Below, one piece after another: positions 45,820 to 56,415 of a DNA stretch of 59,465 nucleotides (position 1 is its first letter; each line of letters begins with the position of its first letter). Origin of the DNA: Gammaproteobacteria bacterium (GTDB lineage Bacteria > Pseudomonadota > Gammaproteobacteria > Steroidobacterales > Steroidobacteraceae); the NCBI GenBank assembly GCA_004297335.1, contig SCUD01000122.1, positions 1 to 59,465 of the forward strand, in the 5' to 3' direction. The position numbers and the translations under genes were made by a program. The notes beneath the pieces were generated by a model. The model did not search any database. It worked only from the letters and a program-made list of their open reading frames with translations, and was not told where the DNA came from.

Positions 45820-46958
45820 GGCGTGATCCTCCGGCCGGAGATATTCGGCAGGCGAATCGTCGTCACGAACAGGTGGCGCTGGAAGGCGTCACCGAAGGGC
45901 CCCACCGCCCCGGCCGAGCCCAGCACATAGGCCTTGCCGTCCGTGTGCCCCTGCGAGGGCTCCCGGCTGCGCGCGAGAATGTAGAGGCGGACCGCCGTCA
46001 CATTCGCGAGCTCGGCCACCGTGCAGGGATCAGCCGTCGTGCAGCGCAGGAAGTCGTCGTCCGGCACGCCGTCACCGCGATTGGTCGGCGTCGTGCGCGT
46101 GTCCGGATCGGCCCACTGCACCGCGGTCGTGTAATCCACGGCGGCGCCCGTCTCGCTCTGGTCATCGACGCCGAGCTCGACGCGGAAGCCCTGGATGCCC
46201 TCGATCAGCGGCACCGCCGGCTGATGCTCGAGCACGGCGGCCAGCGGAGTCAGGTCGAACTGCGCACGCATCAGGGTCGGAATGCCGTCGCCCGCGGTCA
46301 CGGCGTGATCGCGCACGTAGTAGATGCTGGACATGAAGCGCCGCTTTTCGGCCAGCGTCGCACAATCGCGGCGCAGCAGCGTGAAGCCCACGGTATCGAA
46401 CACGTAGTCCGCCGGGTCGGTCAGGCACAGGCTCGACTGGAAGTACAGCCGGCCGGCGGCATCGGCCTCGCAGTTCGGCGAGGGTCCGCCCGGCACGCAG
46501 GGCTCGGCATGGCGCACGATCAGCACGTCGGTGCCAGCGAGGCGGTCAGCCAGGATGCCGGCGCAGACCGTCGCGTCATCGTAGGCCTGCACCGGGATGC
46601 CGATCAGGTTCCGGAGATACGCGGCCGTCCAGTTGCCCGGATCGTAGACCAGGCAGGGATCCGGCACGGCGGTCGGCGCATCGGCCGGGGCCGCCGCGGC
46701 CGTCTGGTCGTCGAACTCGGGCACATGGGTACCCCAGAAGCCGGCATGCACGACGTCGCTCTCCAGCACCTGCACCGCCAGTCGCCCGTTCTCGATCATG
46801 CTGTTCGCGCGCGCGAATTCGCGGTTGCTGCGGCTCGTGTTGACGAACATGGCCACCAGCGCCGCGAGGATCACCAGGCTGATCGTGATCGCGACCATCA
46901 GCTCGATGAGGCTGAGGCCCCGTTCCCGTGCACTGCAGCTTCGCATGCGGGCGCTCAT
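45816..46958 (-). CDS. pilW: Type IV pilus minor pilin PilW
   Basis: PilW is a large minor pilin. The 380-aa product has leader RERG followed by LSLIELMVAITISLVILAALV with Glu5, then the PilW pattern IENGRLAVQVLESDVVHAGFWG near residues 55-76. ATG 46958 overlaps the pilV stop (ATGA); the in-frame starts upstream lie in pilV. It has several Cys residues (for example YDPCLVYD-type and CTVAEL regions), likely forming disulfides in the periplasm. Confidence 0.93.
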   Translation of the reverse strand: MSARMRSCSARERGLSLIELMVAITISLVILAALVAMFVNTSRSNREFARANSMIENGRLAVQVLESDVVHAGFWGTHVPEFDDQTAAAAPADAPTAVPDPCLVYDPGNWTAAYLRNLIGIPVQAYDDATVCAGILADRLAGTDVLIVRHAEPCVPGGPSPNCEADAAGRLYFQSSLCLTDPADYVFDTVGFTLLRRDCATLAEKRRFMSSIYYVRDHAVTAGDGIPTLMRAQFDLTPLAAVLEHQPAVPLIEGIQGFRVELGVDDQSETGAAVDYTTAVQWADPDTRTTPTNRGDGVPDDDFLRCTTADPCTVAELANVTAVRLYILARSREPSQGHTDGKAYVLGSAGAVGPFGDAFQRHLFVTTIRLPNISGRRITP

Positions 46959-47521
46959 GTGAGGGTCGCGATCCGGACGACCGTCGTCACGACCCGCCGG
47001 CACAGATCATCCTGGCACGGCGCGTCCGCGTCCGGACTGTCATAGTCACCAGCGCCGCAGCCGACGCTGTCGGGCGGTGCCGAAACCGGCGACAGGCCCT
47101 GCCAGGCGACCGTGACCAGGTACTCGCCGTTGCCGATGTCCTCGACACAGCCGCGCCCGCCGACCATGGCGCCGACGCTGGCCCCGCCGAGGGTCTCGGC
47201 AGCGCCCTGCAACGCATCACACCAGTCGATGGCATCGGCTTCCTGGCGGGTGGCCGGTGGATCGGTCGGGCAGGTCATCCCGGCACCCCACGGCGTACCG
47301 GTCACATAGCTGTCGGCGTCGTTGCGGTTGAGCGCAACCCGGTTCGCCATGTCGTTCAGCAGGATCAGCGCCTGCGAGCGCTGGTAGGACTCCACCTGCA
47401 TCAGGTGCAGCCGGCCATGCAGCACGACCAGGCTCAGCAGCCCGACCGACAGGATGACCATCGATACCAGCACCTCGATCAGCGAGGCGCCACCTTGCCG
47501 TTGCGAAGTGCGGGAGCTCAT
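46955..47521 (-). CDS. pilV: Type IV pilus minor pilin PilV
   Basis: A 188-aa minor pilin. The leader ends RQGG, followed by ASLIEVLVSMVILSVGLLSLVVL with Glu5, then the PilV pattern RSQALILLNDMANRVALNR around residues 48-66. Seven Cys residues in the C-terminal part suggest disulfides. It starts at ATG 47521, two bases after the pilE stop. Confidence 0.93.
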   Translation of the reverse strand: MSSRTSQRQGGASLIEVLVSMVILSVGLLSLVVLHGRLHLMQVESYQRSQALILLNDMANRVALNRNDADSYVTGTPWGAGMTCPTDPPATRQEADAIDWCDALQGAAETLGGASVGAMVGGRGCVEDIGNGEYLVTVAWQGLSPVSAPPDSVGCGAGDYDSPDADAPCQDDLCRRVVTTVVRIATLT

Positions 47522-47523
47522 GG

Positions 47524-47901
47524 CTACCACTTCTCTTCGGGGGTCTTGGTCCCCTGGCTGTCGATCGTGAGATCACCATCGCTCAACTGTCCACCCACCG
47601 CGGTAAAGGTGATCGTGAAGCCCGGCGGCGGGCCGGCGTCCAGTGTGATGGTGTAGCTGTAGTTGGGGCTGACCTCCGGCGGCAAGTCGTAGTTCAGCTG
47701 GACCGCCGTCGCATAAGCGCGGTTGGCGATGAAATACTGGTGCTGCCGGTTGACCATCTCCATCATCACCGACTGCGCGGCCCGGCGATTGCCCCGCTTG
47801 ACCGATTCGCGGTAGCTCGGCATCGCGATCGCCGCCAGGATTGCGATGATCACGAGCACGATCATCAGCTCGATCAGCGTGAAGCCTCTGGACTTGCTCA
47901 T
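47524..47901 (-). CDS. pilE: PilE-type minor pilin
   Basis: A 125-aa pilin. Leader MSKSRG is followed by FTLIELMIVLVIIAILAAIAMPSY with Glu5; then SVKRGNRRAAQSVMMEMVNRQHQYF, a pattern of PilE minor pilins of Xanthomonadales and Pseudomonas, here described by its parts RRAAQSVMMEM and RQHQYF. Its Tyr-rich strand region ends TPEEKW. ATG 47901 is used; it is the first gene of the cluster, so the promoter should lie in the 144-bp gap 47902-48045, where I find no clear element. A major pilin of unusually small size is the alternative. Confidence 0.9.
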   Translation of the reverse strand: MSKSRGFTLIELMIVLVIIAILAAIAMPSYRESVKRGNRRAAQSVMMEMVNRQHQYFIANRAYATAVQLNYDLPPEVSPNYSYTITLDAGPPPGFTITFTAVGGQLSDGDLTIDSQGTKTPEEKW

Positions 47902-48045
47902 GAACCGTCCCGGTGGGATGCCCGCGTGCAAGCTACCCGGACGGCGGTCCGCGGTGAAGCCTCTCCCGACAGCCGGTCGGCTGGTGGCTATGAACGGATC
48001 CCGGGTGCGAACTGCATCACGGTTTGCGGATCCATCGTGGGGCGC

Positions 48046-49398
48046 TTATGTCGTCTCGCGCGCCCATTGCAGCGCGCAGCCCGGCTCAGCGGGACCCGCC
48101 GCCGCCCCCGCCGCCAGCCAGCGGTCGCCGACGGCGAGCAGCTGCCCACCGGACCAGAGCAGCGGCATCCGCTCGCGCAGCCAGGGCTCGACCGCCGCCT
48201 CCTGCAACAATTTCTTCAGCGCGTGCACCTCGGCGCGCCCGACCGGCCGCAGGCGCTCGCCGCCGTGGCGCAGCCGCAGCTCGAAGGGACCTGGGAATCG
48301 CCCCACGCTGAAGCCGCTGCCGGTGACCGGCTGGAGACTCACGGTGCCGATCCCCTCGATGCGCCGTGACTGCCCCGGGCGCAGTTCCCACGGTCCGCCC
48401 ACGACCGGTGCCAGCGGCCGCAGCGCATACAGGCGCCCTCGGTAGCGCCGCAGCTCACCGGTCTTCCAGGTCACGATGGGGCCGCCATCTCCTCGCGCCG
48501 GCAGCAGATCGTCCTGGATCGCCGCGAGCCGAGCCGTGGAAGGCATGCCGAGGCCGCGCTCGCGCAACCACCAGCGCAGCAGGTTGGCCTGCCGGGGTCG
48601 CGACAGTGCCGCCAGCGGCGCGACCAGCAGCCGATCGCCGTCGCGGATGCCATCCGCATCCTGGACCGCCAGTTCCTCGAGCAGGCCCTGCGCCTCGGCC
48701 AGATGCTTCGCCGATCGGGACACGGTGCTGGCGACCGCCGGCCAGCGCCCGCGCAGCGGCGGCAGGATCTGCTGCCGCAGGAAGGCGCGGTCGAAACGGC
48801 CGCAGCTGTTGCTCGGATCCTCGACCCACTCGAGCCCGGCCTGCCGGGCCTCCAGCTCGATCGTCGCCCGCGTCATGCCAAGCAGCGGCCGCAGGTGCAC
48901 GCCGCGCCCGAATGGCGCCGCCTCCGGCATCGCCGCGAGGCCGGCAACCCCGGCACCGCGGAACAGCTGCAGCAGCACCGTCTCCAGCTGGTCATCCTGA
49001 TGATGCGCGGTCAGCAGCATCTCGCCGGGGCGGATCAGGCGGCGCAGCGCCGCGTAGCGCGCCTCGCGCGCCGCTGCCTCGACACTCTCGCCGGGTCGCG
49101 GCACGAGATCCAGGTGAATGATCTCGAGCGGCACCGAGAGCCGCGCGCACAGCGCCTCGCAGTGCGCGAGCCAGGCATCGGCCTGCGGCAGCAGGCCGTG
49201 ATGCACGTGTACGGCCCGCAGTCGCAGCTCCGGCTGCGTCGCCCGCTGCCGGCAGCAGCGGTGCAGCAGGTACGCCGAGTCCACGCCGCCGGATAGCGCC
49301 ACGCAGCCGGAAAAGGGGACAGTCCCCTTTTTTTTTTCAAAAAAAAGGGGACTGTCCCCTTTTCCGGCGCCGGTCCCTTTTTCAGGCACCGAGGACAC
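48046..49398 (-). CDS. tilS: tRNA(Ile)-lysidine synthase TilS
   Basis: TilS modifies C34 of tRNA-Ile so that it reads AUA. The PP-loop [11 protein letters not shown], the lower motif [18 protein letters not shown] and the C-terminal domain are present. The N-terminus is problematic: a palindromic repeat lies across it. The only in-frame starts are GTG 49398 and GTG 49389, which overlap accA and read through the repeat (leader including [19 protein letters not shown]), and GTG 49302, which begins MALSGGVDS and would leave most of the first strand out. I give the longest frame; the true start is uncertain. The 8-A and 10-T runs could also hide an indel. Confidence 0.9.
   Translation of the reverse strand: MSSVPEKGTGAGKGDSPLFFEKKKGTVPFSGCVALSGGVDSAYLLHRCCRQRATQPELRLRAVHVHHGLLPQADAWLAHCEALCARLSVPLEIIHLDLVPRPGESVEAAAREARYAALRRLIRPGEMLLTAHHQDDQLETVLLQLFRGAGVAGLAAMPEAAPFGRGVHLRPLLGMTRATIELEARQAGLEWVEDPSNSCGRFDRAFLRQQILPPLRGRWPAVASTVSRSAKHLAEAQGLLEELAVQDADGIRDGDRLLVAPLAALSRPRQANLLRWWLRERGLGMPSTARLAAIQDDLLPARGDGGPIVTWKTGELRRYRGRLYALRPLAPVVGGPWELRPGQSRRIEGIGTVSLQPVTGSGFSVGRFPGPFELRLRHGGERLRPVGRAEVHALKKLLQEAAVEPWLRERMPLLWSGGQLLAVGDRWLAAGAAAGPAEPGCALQWARETT
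49307..49367. repeat. Paired palindromic repeat (REP/BIME-like), copy B
   Basis: A perfect inverted repeat with 29-bp arms around the trinucleotide TTC. Each arm holds CCGG, then the core AAAAGGGGAC and its mirrored half, with an extended T-run. The core is the same as at 32287-32343, but the outer flank is CCGG instead of CTGA. A degenerate third half-unit (GGTCCCTTTTTCAGG) follows at 49372-49386 and contains the accA stop. The element lies between accA and the PP-loop of tilS. Confidence 0.9.
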
Positions 49399-50338
49399 CG
49401 AAGCTGCGCAGGCGCATCCGGCGGCGCTCGAGCAGTTCCTCGCGCGTCAGTGCGGTGAGTTCGCCGAGCTGGCGCAACAGTACCGCGCGCAGCGCCTCGG
49501 CCATCGCTGCCGGATCACGGTGCGCGCCACCGAGCGGCTCATCGATGACCTCGTCGACCAGCGACAGCCGTGCCAGCCGCGCCGCCGTGATACCCATCGC
49601 CGCGGCCGCGAGCTCGCGCTTGTCCGCGCTCCGCCACAGGATCGACGCACAGCCCTCCGGAGAGATCACCGAGTAGGTGCTGTATTGCAGCATCAAGAGC
49701 CGGTCGCAGACCCCGATCGCGAGTGCCCCGCCGGAACCGCCCTCGCCGATCACGCAGCTGAGGATCGGGATCTGCAGCCCGGCCATCTCGAACAGGTTGC
49801 GGGCGATCGCCTCGCTCTGGTTGCGCTCCTCGGAGCCGACGCCAGGATAAGCGCCGGGGGTATCGATCAGCGTCACCAGGGGCAGCCCGAAGCGCTCCGC
49901 GAGCTTCATCAGCCGCAGCGCCTTGCGGTAGCCCTCCGGCTTCGGCATGCCGTAGTTGCGCCGCACGCGCTCCTTGGTGTCACGGCCCTTCTGCTGGCCG
50001 ATCACCATCACCGGCGTACCCGCGAGCCGTGCCGGCCCGCCGACGATCGCCTGGTCGTCGCCGTACATGCGGTCGCCGTGCAGCTCCTGGAACTCGGTGA
50101 ACAGCTGCGGGATGTAGTCGAGCGTATAGGGCCGCTGCGGATGCCGCGCGAGCTGCGTGATCTGCCAGGGTGAGAGCCGCGCGAAGATGCTGCGCGCCAG
50201 CGCGTCGCTGCGGGCGCGCAGCCGCTCGATCTCGCCGGCCAGGCCAGGCTCGGCGTTCTCGCCCACCAGCCGGAGTTCCTCGATCTTCGCCTCGAGCTCC
50301 GCGATCGGCTGTTCAAAGTCCAGGAATTGCAGTGCCAT
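49382..50338 (-). CDS. accA: Acetyl-CoA carboxylase carboxyltransferase alpha subunit
   Basis: AccA with AccD transfers the carboxyl group from biotin to acetyl-CoA. The 318-aa product begins [19 protein letters not shown] and has [19 protein letters not shown], the oxyanion-hole glycines in TPGAYPGVG and [12 protein letters not shown], as in E. coli AccA (319 aa). ATG 50338 is chosen because the upstream in-frame extension lies in dnaE's end and has no family match. No Shine-Dalgarno sequence is seen; a TATACT hexamer lies directly upstream. It is followed by the repeat and tilS. Confidence 0.96.
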   Translation of the reverse strand: MALQFLDFEQPIAELEAKIEELRLVGENAEPGLAGEIERLRARSDALARSIFARLSPWQITQLARHPQRPYTLDYIPQLFTEFQELHGDRMYGDDQAIVGGPARLAGTPVMVIGQQKGRDTKERVRRNYGMPKPEGYRKALRLMKLAERFGLPLVTLIDTPGAYPGVGSEERNQSEAIARNLFEMAGLQIPILSCVIGEGGSGGALAIGVCDRLLMLQYSTYSVISPEGCASILWRSADKRELAAAAMGITAARLARLSLVDEVIDEPLGGAHRDPAAMAEALRAVLLRQLGELTALTREELLERRRMRLRSFGVLGA

Positions 50339-50345
50339 GATTGCC

Positions 50346-50351
50346 AGTATA
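50346..50351 (-). promoter_or_regulatory. Possible -10 element for accA
   Basis: The minus strand reads TATACT in the 34-bp gap after dnaE. Initiation 6-7 nt downstream would fall at or next to the accA ATG, which would make the message leaderless. No clear -35 is found; chance occurrence is possible. Confidence 0.25.
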
Positions 50352-50372
50352 GGAGCGCCGGCCGCAGCCGTC

Positions 50373-53300
50373 TCAGTCCCCATCCCCCTCGATCCGTGGC
50401 CCATAGATGATCCGCAGGCCATCGCGACCCACCAGCTCGCCGAGCCGTTCCAGCAGCTCCCGCGTCGGCCGTACCGACCACTCCTCGCCGAGTGCGAGCG
50501 TCGCCCGCGCGCCGGACCCCGCATAATGGACCGCGACGCCGCAGTGGCCGCCGGTGCAGGGGCGCAAGGTGTCCTCCAGCCGCTGGATGAAGCGGATATC
50601 GCCGTTGCCAGCCGGCCAGCGCAGGACGAGGCGCCGCGCCTCGCGCTCGCGCAATTCGTCGATCGGCGTCAGTTTCCGCGCATGCAGCCGCCAGTCCTCG
50701 AGGAAGTCCTCGAACCGGAGCTGCCCCTCGATGACCAGAATCGCATCGCGGGTGATGATCGCGCGGTACTGCTGGTAGATCTCGTCCAGCAGGCTGACCT
50801 CGATGCGCCCGCTGCGATCATCCAGCATCAGGGACATGCGTGGCCCGCGCTTGCGGATCTCGAGCACGAGGCCGGCAACCGTGACCAGCCGGACGCCCTG
50901 GAAGCGCTGCTCCCCTGCGGGTCGCGGCCCGCCGAGGTCCGCGATCCGGGTCGGCACGAGCTGGCGCAGTTCCTGCTCGTATTCCGCGATCGGATGACCG
51001 GTCAGGTAGAGCCCGAGTGTCTCGCGCTCACCCTGCAAGCGCACGGTCTCGGTCCACTCCGGCAGTTGTGCGGCAACCGGCTGCGTTGCGGCCGTTGCGG
51101 CCGCAGCCGGACCGGCGAGCGCCCCGAACAGATCCTCCTGCCCGGCCGCCTGGACGCGCGTGCTCTGCTCGCCGAGCTGGATCGCGCCCGGCAACTGGCT
51201 CGCAACCGCCGCGCGCCCGCAGCCGAAGGAATCGAAGCACCCGGCGCGCAACATCGCCTCGAGCGTGCGCCTGCCGACCAGGCGCAGGTCCACGCGGTGG
51301 CACAGGTCGACGAGGTCGCGATACGGTCCGCCGCTCCCGCGCTCGCCGACCAGCGCATCGACAGCGGCACGGCCAACGCCCTTGATCGCGCCGAGCCCGT
51401 AGCGGATCGTGCCGGGGCCGGCCACCGTGAACGCATACTCCGAACTGTTGATATCGGGCGGCAGCACCGCGAGGCCCATGCTGCTGCACTCGTCGATGAA
51501 GGTCACGACCTTGTCGGTGTGGTCCATGTCCGAGGACAGCACGGCGGCCATGAACGCCTCGGGATGATGGGCCTTGAGCCAGGCGGTCTGGTAGGCGAGC
51601 AGCGCGTAGGCGACCGAATGCGAACGGTTGAAACCGTAGCCGGCGAACTTCTCGATCAGGTCGAAGATGTACCCCGCCCGCCCGGGCGGCACCAGGCGCG
51701 CGACCGCGCCGTCCACGAACGCCGAGCGCTGCCGGGCCATTTCCTCGGGCTTCTTCTTGCCCATCGCCCGGCGCAGCAGGTCGGCACCGCCCAGCGTATA
51801 GCCGGACAGCACCTGCGCGATCTGCATGACCTGCTCCTGGTACAGGATCACGCCGTAGGTCGGCTTCAGGATCCCGGCCAGGCTCGGGTGCAGGTAGTCG
51901 ATCGTCTCGCCGCCGCGCCCGTGCTTGCGGGCGATGAAGTCCTCGACCATGCCCGACTGCAGCGGGCCGGGCCGGAACAGCGCGACCAGCGCGACGATCT
52001 CCTCGAAGCAGTCGGGCTGCAGCTTGCGCATCAGGTCGCGCATGCCGCGCGACTCGAGCTGGAACACGGCGGTCGTGCGACAGGACTTCAGCAGCCGGTA
52101 GGTATCCGCATCGTCGAGCGGCAGCGTGGCGATGTCGAGCGGCGGCAGGTTCTCCGCAGCGCGTGCGGCATTCACCAGCCGCACGGTGCGCTCGATGATT
52201 GTCAACGTGCGCAGGCCCAGGAAGTCGAACTTCACCAGGCCGGCCCGCTCGACGTCGTCCTTGTCGAATTGGGTCACGACGGTGGTACCGCCTGGCTCAC
52301 GGAACAGCGGCGTGAAGTCGGTCAGCACCGAGGGTGCGATCACGACCCCGCCGGCATGGGTGCCGGCGTTGCGCACCAGACCCTCGAGCCGCTGTGCCAG
52401 GTCGATCAGGTCGCGCACGGCGTCTTCGTCGCGATACCGTCTGGCGAGCTCCGGCTCGCGCTCGAGGGCCTGCGCCAGCGTGATGCCGAGCTCGAATGGG
52501 ATCAGCTTGGCGATGCCGTCGACGAAGCCGTAGGGGTGACCGAGGACGCGACCGACATCGCGCACGACAGCCTTGGCCGCCATCGAGCCGAAGGTGATGA
52601 TCTGCGACACACGGTCGTGGCCATAGCGGTCCGCCACGTACTCGATGACCCGGTCGCGGCCCTCGACGCAGAAGTCGATGTCGAAGTCGGGCATCGACAC
52701 GCGCTCCGGATTCAGGAAGCGCTCGAACAGCAGCTCGTGCTGCAGCGGATCGAGGTCGGTGATTCGCAGCGCCCAGGCGACCAGCGAACCGGCACCCGAA
52801 CCGCGGCCAGGCCCGACCGGAATGCCCTGCTCCCGCGCCCAGCGGATGAAATCCGCGACCACCAGGAAGTAGCCCTCGAAGCCCATCCGGCAGATCACGT
52901 CCAGTTCCGTCGCCAGCCGCTCGCGGTAGGACGCCGGCACCTCCGGCAGTGCCGCCAGGCGTGAGGCGAGGCCCGCCTCCGCCTCGGTTCGCAGGTAGTC
53001 AGGCGCCGTCCTGCCGGCGGGCACCTCGAACACCGGCAGGAAGGACTTGTCGAGCGGCAGCTCGAGCGAGCAGCGCCTGGCGATCTGCACCGTGTTGGCG
53101 AGCGCCTCGGGCAGGTCGCCGAACAGCAGGGTCATTTCGGCCGGGCTCTTCAGGTACTGCTCCGGCGAATAGCGGCGCGCCCGGCCCGGATCATCGAGCT
53201 GCGTGCCCTCGCGGATGCAGACACGCGCCTCGTGCGCCTCGAAATCGTCCCGGGCGAGAAAGCGGACGTCATTGGTGGCCACCAGCGGAACCGGGCATTC

Positions 53301-53909
53301 GGTCCGGTTCCAGTCGGCCAGCAGTTCGAGCACCGCGGCCAGATGCTCGTCATCGCCCGGCCGGCTGCTGCGCTGGACCTCGAGGTAATAGCGATCGCCG
53401 AACAGCGCCTGCCAGGCTGCCAGCAGCTCGCGAGCCTCGGCCAGGCGCCCGGCGAGCAGCGTCCGGCCGACATCGCCTTCGGCGGCGCCCGACAGCGCGA
53501 TCAGCCCGGCCGTCGTCGTCGCATCGAGCCAGGCACGCTCCAGCAGCGGGCGCGACGAATCCCGGCTCTCCAGGTAACTGCGTGACACCAGCCGGGTCAG
53601 GTTGCGATAGCCGGCGAGATCCTTCGCAAACAGGGTCAGCCGCGCGGGCTCGGCCCGCTCCCCTTCCTGCCGCAGCCACGCATCGACGCCGATGACCGGC
53701 TTGAGGCCACGGCTGCGCGCCTCGCTGTAGAACTTGATCATCGCGAACAGGTTGCCGTGATCGGACAGGCCGATCGCCGGCATGCCGCCCGCGGCAACTG
53801 CCGCCATCAGCGGTTCGACGCGCAACAGGCCATCGACCAGTGAATACTCCGTGTGCAGGCGCAGGTGCACGAACGGGGGCGGGGTTCCGGCGGATTCAGC
53901 GCGAGGCAT
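50373..53909 (-). CDS. dnaE: DNA polymerase III alpha subunit
   Basis: The replicative polymerase. The 1178-aa product has an N-terminal PHP domain ([17 protein letters not shown]), the catalytic palm motif [13 protein letters not shown] near residue 405, the fingers motif [17 protein letters not shown], a tandem helix-hairpin-helix region, a beta-clamp-binding motif QEDLFGAL near residue 924, and an OB-fold ([13 protein letters not shown]). ATG 53909 overlaps rnhB by 14 bp. It is the DnaE1-type housekeeping polymerase, as shown by length and context. Confidence 0.98.
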   Translation of the reverse strand: MPRAESAGTPPPFVHLRLHTEYSLVDGLLRVEPLMAAVAAGGMPAIGLSDHGNLFAMIKFYSEARSRGLKPVIGVDAWLRQEGERAEPARLTLFAKDLAGYRNLTRLVSRSYLESRDSSRPLLERAWLDATTTAGLIALSGAAEGDVGRTLLAGRLAEARELLAAWQALFGDRYYLEVQRSSRPGDDEHLAAVLELLADWNRTECPVPLVATNDVRFLARDDFEAHEARVCIREGTQLDDPGRARRYSPEQYLKSPAEMTLLFGDLPEALANTVQIARRCSLELPLDKSFLPVFEVPAGRTAPDYLRTEAEAGLASRLAALPEVPASYRERLATELDVICRMGFEGYFLVVADFIRWAREQGIPVGPGRGSGAGSLVAWALRITDLDPLQHELLFERFLNPERVSMPDFDIDFCVEGRDRVIEYVADRYGHDRVSQIITFGSMAAKAVVRDVGRVLGHPYGFVDGIAKLIPFELGITLAQALEREPELARRYRDEDAVRDLIDLAQRLEGLVRNAGTHAGGVVIAPSVLTDFTPLFREPGGTTVVTQFDKDDVERAGLVKFDFLGLRTLTIIERTVRLVNAARAAENLPPLDIATLPLDDADTYRLLKSCRTTAVFQLESRGMRDLMRKLQPDCFEEIVALVALFRPGPLQSGMVEDFIARKHGRGGETIDYLHPSLAGILKPTYGVILYQEQVMQIAQVLSGYTLGGADLLRRAMGKKKPEEMARQRSAFVDGAVARLVPPGRAGYIFDLIEKFAGYGFNRSHSVAYALLAYQTAWLKAHHPEAFMAAVLSSDMDHTDKVVTFIDECSSMGLAVLPPDINSSEYAFTVAGPGTIRYGLGAIKGVGRAAVDALVGERGSGGPYRDLVDLCHRVDLRLVGRRTLEAMLRAGCFDSFGCGRAAVASQLPGAIQLGEQSTRVQAAGQEDLFGALAGPAAAATAATQPVAAQLPEWTETVRLQGERETLGLYLTGHPIAEYEQELRQLVPTRIADLGGPRPAGEQRFQGVRLVTVAGLVLEIRKRGPRMSLMLDDRSGRIEVSLLDEIYQQYRAIITRDAILVIEGQLRFEDFLEDWRLHARKLTPIDELREREARRLVLRWPAGNGDIRFIQRLEDTLRPCTGGHCGVAVHYAGSGARATLALGEEWSVRPTRELLERLGELVGRDGLRIIYGPRIEGDGD

Positions 53910-54480
53910 GGGCGGATCTTACCGGTGCGAAGCTCATCCGGTGCAGGCGGCAGGGACCGAGTGTCGCGAGCGCCTGCCGGTGCGCCGGCGTCGGATAGCC
54001 CTTGTGCCGATCAAAGCCGTAGCCCGGGTAGGACCGGGCGGCCTCGACCATCCAGGCATCGCGCGTCGTCTTCGCGAGGATCGACGCGGCGCTAATCGCG
54101 GCGACGGTGGCATCGCCGCCGACTACGGCCTCGACCTCGCAATGGAATGGCAGCCCGGCGAGCGAGGGGCACTGGTTGCCGTCCACGAGAATGCGCCCCG
54201 GCGCCAGCGCCAGCGCGCCGAGCGCGCGGCGCATCGCCAGCAGGCTCGCCTGCAGGATGTTCAGGGTGTCGATCTCCGTCGCATCCGCGAATCCGATCCC
54301 CCAGCTCGAAGCCCGCGCGCGGATCTCCCCGGCCAGGCGCTCGCGCGCCGCGGCGCTCAACACCTTCGAGTCCCGCAGGCCCGGAATCGGTCGCTGCGGA
54401 TCGAGAATGACCGCGGCTGCGACGACCGGACCGGCCAGCGGCCCACGACCCGCCTCATCGACGCCGGCCACGCGGATCAT
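53896..54480 (-). CDS. rnhB: Ribonuclease HII
   Basis: RNase HII removes ribonucleotides embedded in DNA. The 194-aa product has [16 protein letters not shown] near residue 5, with the catalytic Asp8-Glu9, [14 protein letters not shown], and DGNQCP (third acidic residue). ATG 54480 overlaps the lpxB stop (ATGA); its end overlaps dnaE. The lpxB-rnhB-dnaE order is conserved. Confidence 0.97.
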   Translation of the reverse strand: MIRVAGVDEAGRGPLAGPVVAAAVILDPQRPIPGLRDSKVLSAAARERLAGEIRARASSWGIGFADATEIDTLNILQASLLAMRRALGALALAPGRILVDGNQCPSLAGLPFHCEVEAVVGGDATVAAISAASILAKTTRDAWMVEAARSYPGYGFDRHKGYPTPAHRQALATLGPCRLHRMSFAPVRSAHASR

Positions 54481-55643
54481 GGCGTGCCGCCCCGGGCGAG
54501 CGCGAGGATCGCCTCGGCAGCCCGCTCGCTTGCGCCGTGGCGTAGCTGTTGGTGGATCTCCACAAAGCGGCGCCTGAGCGACGCGACCCGCCCGGGATCG
54601 TCGAGCCAGCGCTCGAGCTCCGCGCCGAGCCGCGCCGGCTCGACTTCCTCCTGCGCGAGCTCCGGCACGATCCGCTCACCGGCCAGCAGGTTGGGCTGGG
54701 CAAAGTACGGCACCTTCATCAGCCGGAAGGTGCGCAGCAGCAGCGCCGTTGGCCAGCCGAGCCGGTAGGCGACGACCATCGGCCGCTTGCACAGCAGCGC
54801 CTCCAGCGTCGCGGTGCCGGAAGCCACGAGTGCAACGTCGGCGGCGACGAGTGCCGGTCGCGACTGGCCGTCCAGCAGCCGCAGGTCGACGCCCGGTGCG
54901 CAGCGCGCCACCGCGCGGGCGAAGTGCTCGCGCGTGGCCGCACTGGTCATCGGCGCGACGAAACACAGGCCCGACCGGCGCGCCGCGAGCCAGTCCATCG
55001 CGCCGGCAAAGGCCTCGCCGAGCCGCGCAACCTCGCCGCGGCGGCTGCCCGGCAGCACAGCGACAACCGTCGCCGCCGCCGGCAGGCCGAGCGCCGCGCG
55101 CGCAGCAGCCCGGTCCGGCTCGAGCGGCAGCTCATCCGCCAGCGGATGCCCGGTGAAGACCGCCGGCAGGCCGTGTCCCTCATAGACACTGCGCTCGAAC
55201 GGCAACAGGCACAGCACCAGGTCCAGGAATTGCGCCATGCGTCGCGCCCGCCCCGACCTCCAGGCCCAGACCTGCGGGCTCACGTACTGCACCGTGCGGA
55301 TGCCCGCGGCGTGCAGCGCCGGGGCCAGGCCCAGGTTGAATTCCGGCGCATCGATGCCGACAAAGACATCCGGGCGCAGCGCGAGAAAGCGCTGTCGCAC
55401 CTCCCGGCGCAGCGCCAGCAGCCGCGGCAGGTGGCGCAGCACCTCGAACAGCCCCATCACCGCGAGTTCCTCGGCCGGCGCCCAGGCCTCGCAGCCCTCG
55501 GCCACCATCGCCGGACCCGCAATGCCGGCGCAGCGCAGCTCGGGTGCGCGCGCGCGCAGTGCGCGGATCAGCGCCGCACCGAGGTTATCGCCGGAGGTCT
55601 CGCCAGCGACCAGCCCGATCGTCAGCGGGCGCCCGGCAGCCAC
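54477..55643 (-). CDS. lpxB: Lipid A disaccharide synthase
   Basis: LpxB joins UDP-diacylglucosamine and lipid X to the lipid A disaccharide. The 388-aa product opens with [19 protein letters not shown], followed by [37 protein letters not shown], and the sugar-binding region [17 protein letters not shown] 55643, one base after the lpxA stop, is the only start near the conserved N-terminus. Confidence 0.97.
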   Translation of the reverse strand: MAAGRPLTIGLVAGETSGDNLGAALIRALRARAPELRCAGIAGPAMVAEGCEAWAPAEELAVMGLFEVLRHLPRLLALRREVRQRFLALRPDVFVGIDAPEFNLGLAPALHAAGIRTVQYVSPQVWAWRSGRARRMAQFLDLVLCLLPFERSVYEGHGLPAVFTGHPLADELPLEPDRAAARAALGLPAAATVVAVLPGSRRGEVARLGEAFAGAMDWLAARRSGLCFVAPMTSAATREHFARAVARCAPGVDLRLLDGQSRPALVAADVALVASGTATLEALLCKRPMVVAYRLGWPTALLLRTFRLMKVPYFAQPNLLAGERIVPELAQEEVEPARLGAELERWLDDPGRVASLRRRFVEIHQQLRHGASERAAEAILALARGGTP

Positions 55644-55644
55644 G

Positions 55645-56415
55645 TCAGCGGACGAGACCGCGCTCGCTGCGGGCCAGGAACTCGACCAGGGGCCGCAGCT
55701 CCGGCTGCTCCGCCGCGAGCGCCTCGAGCCGCTCGGTCGCCTCGGCCAGCTTGAGCCCGGAACGGTACAGCAGCTTGAAGCCATGCCGGATATGCGCGAT
55801 CTGCGTGGCGTCGAACCCGCGGCGCTTCAGGCCCTCGCTATTGACGCTGCGCGGTTGCGCCGGAGTGCCGGCCACCAGCACATAGGGCGGCACGTCCTGC
55901 GTGACCGCCGCATTGTTGGCGAGAAAAGCGTGGGCGCCAACCCGGCAGAACTGGTGCACGCCCGAATAGCCGGACAGGATCACCCAGTCGCCGAGCTCGA
56001 CGTGGCCGCCAAGCGCGGTGCAGTTCGCCATCACGCACTGGTTGCCGATCACGCAGTCGTGCGCGACGTGTGAGTAGGCCATGAACAGGCAGTCGTTGCC
56101 GATGCGGGTGACGCCGAGGCCACCGGCAGTACCACGGTTGACCGAGCAGAACTCGCGGAACACGTTGCGGTCACCGATCTCGAGATGCGTCGGCTCACCA
56201 CGATATTTCCGGTCCTGCGGCGCGTCGCCGACCGAGGCGAACTGGAACACGCGATTGTCGCGCCCGAGCGAGGTCGGACCATTGATCACGGCGTGCGGCC
56301 CGATCCAGGTGCCGGCACCGATGCGCACGCCCGGGCCGACCACCGTATAGGGGCCGATCGCGACGCCCTCGTCGATCTCGGCATCCGGCGCGATGATCGC
56401 CCGCGCATCGATCAC
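55645..56415 (-). CDS. lpxA: UDP-N-acetylglucosamine O-acyltransferase
   Basis: LpxA acylates UDP-GlcNAc in the first step of lipid A synthesis. The 256-aa product shows hexapeptide repeats (left-handed beta helix, about residues 3-180), the catalytic His in [13 protein letters not shown], and a helical C-terminal domain from about residue 195 ([14 protein letters not shown]). GTG 56415 overlaps the fabZ stop (GTGA). Confidence 0.97.
   Translation of the reverse strand: MIDARAIIAPDAEIDEGVAIGPYTVVGPGVRIGAGTWIGPHAVINGPTSLGRDNRVFQFASVGDAPQDRKYRGEPTHLEIGDRNVFREFCSVNRGTAGGLGVTRIGNDCLFMAYSHVAHDCVIGNQCVMANCTALGGHVELGDWVILSGYSGVHQFCRVGAHAFLANNAAVTQDVPPYVLVAGTPAQPRSVNSEGLKRRGFDATQIAHIRHGFKLLYRSGLKLAEATERLEALAAEQPELRPLVEFLARSERGLVR

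Noticed and set aside
47902-48045. A possible sigma-54 promoter upstream of pilE (TTGCAC near 47951)
   Set aside because: No GG at the required distance for a -24 element, so the match fails.
50157-52964. A 935-codon open frame on plus, antisense to dnaE
   Set aside because: Mirror frame of a strongly conserved polymerase gene; no recognisable motif or ribosome site.
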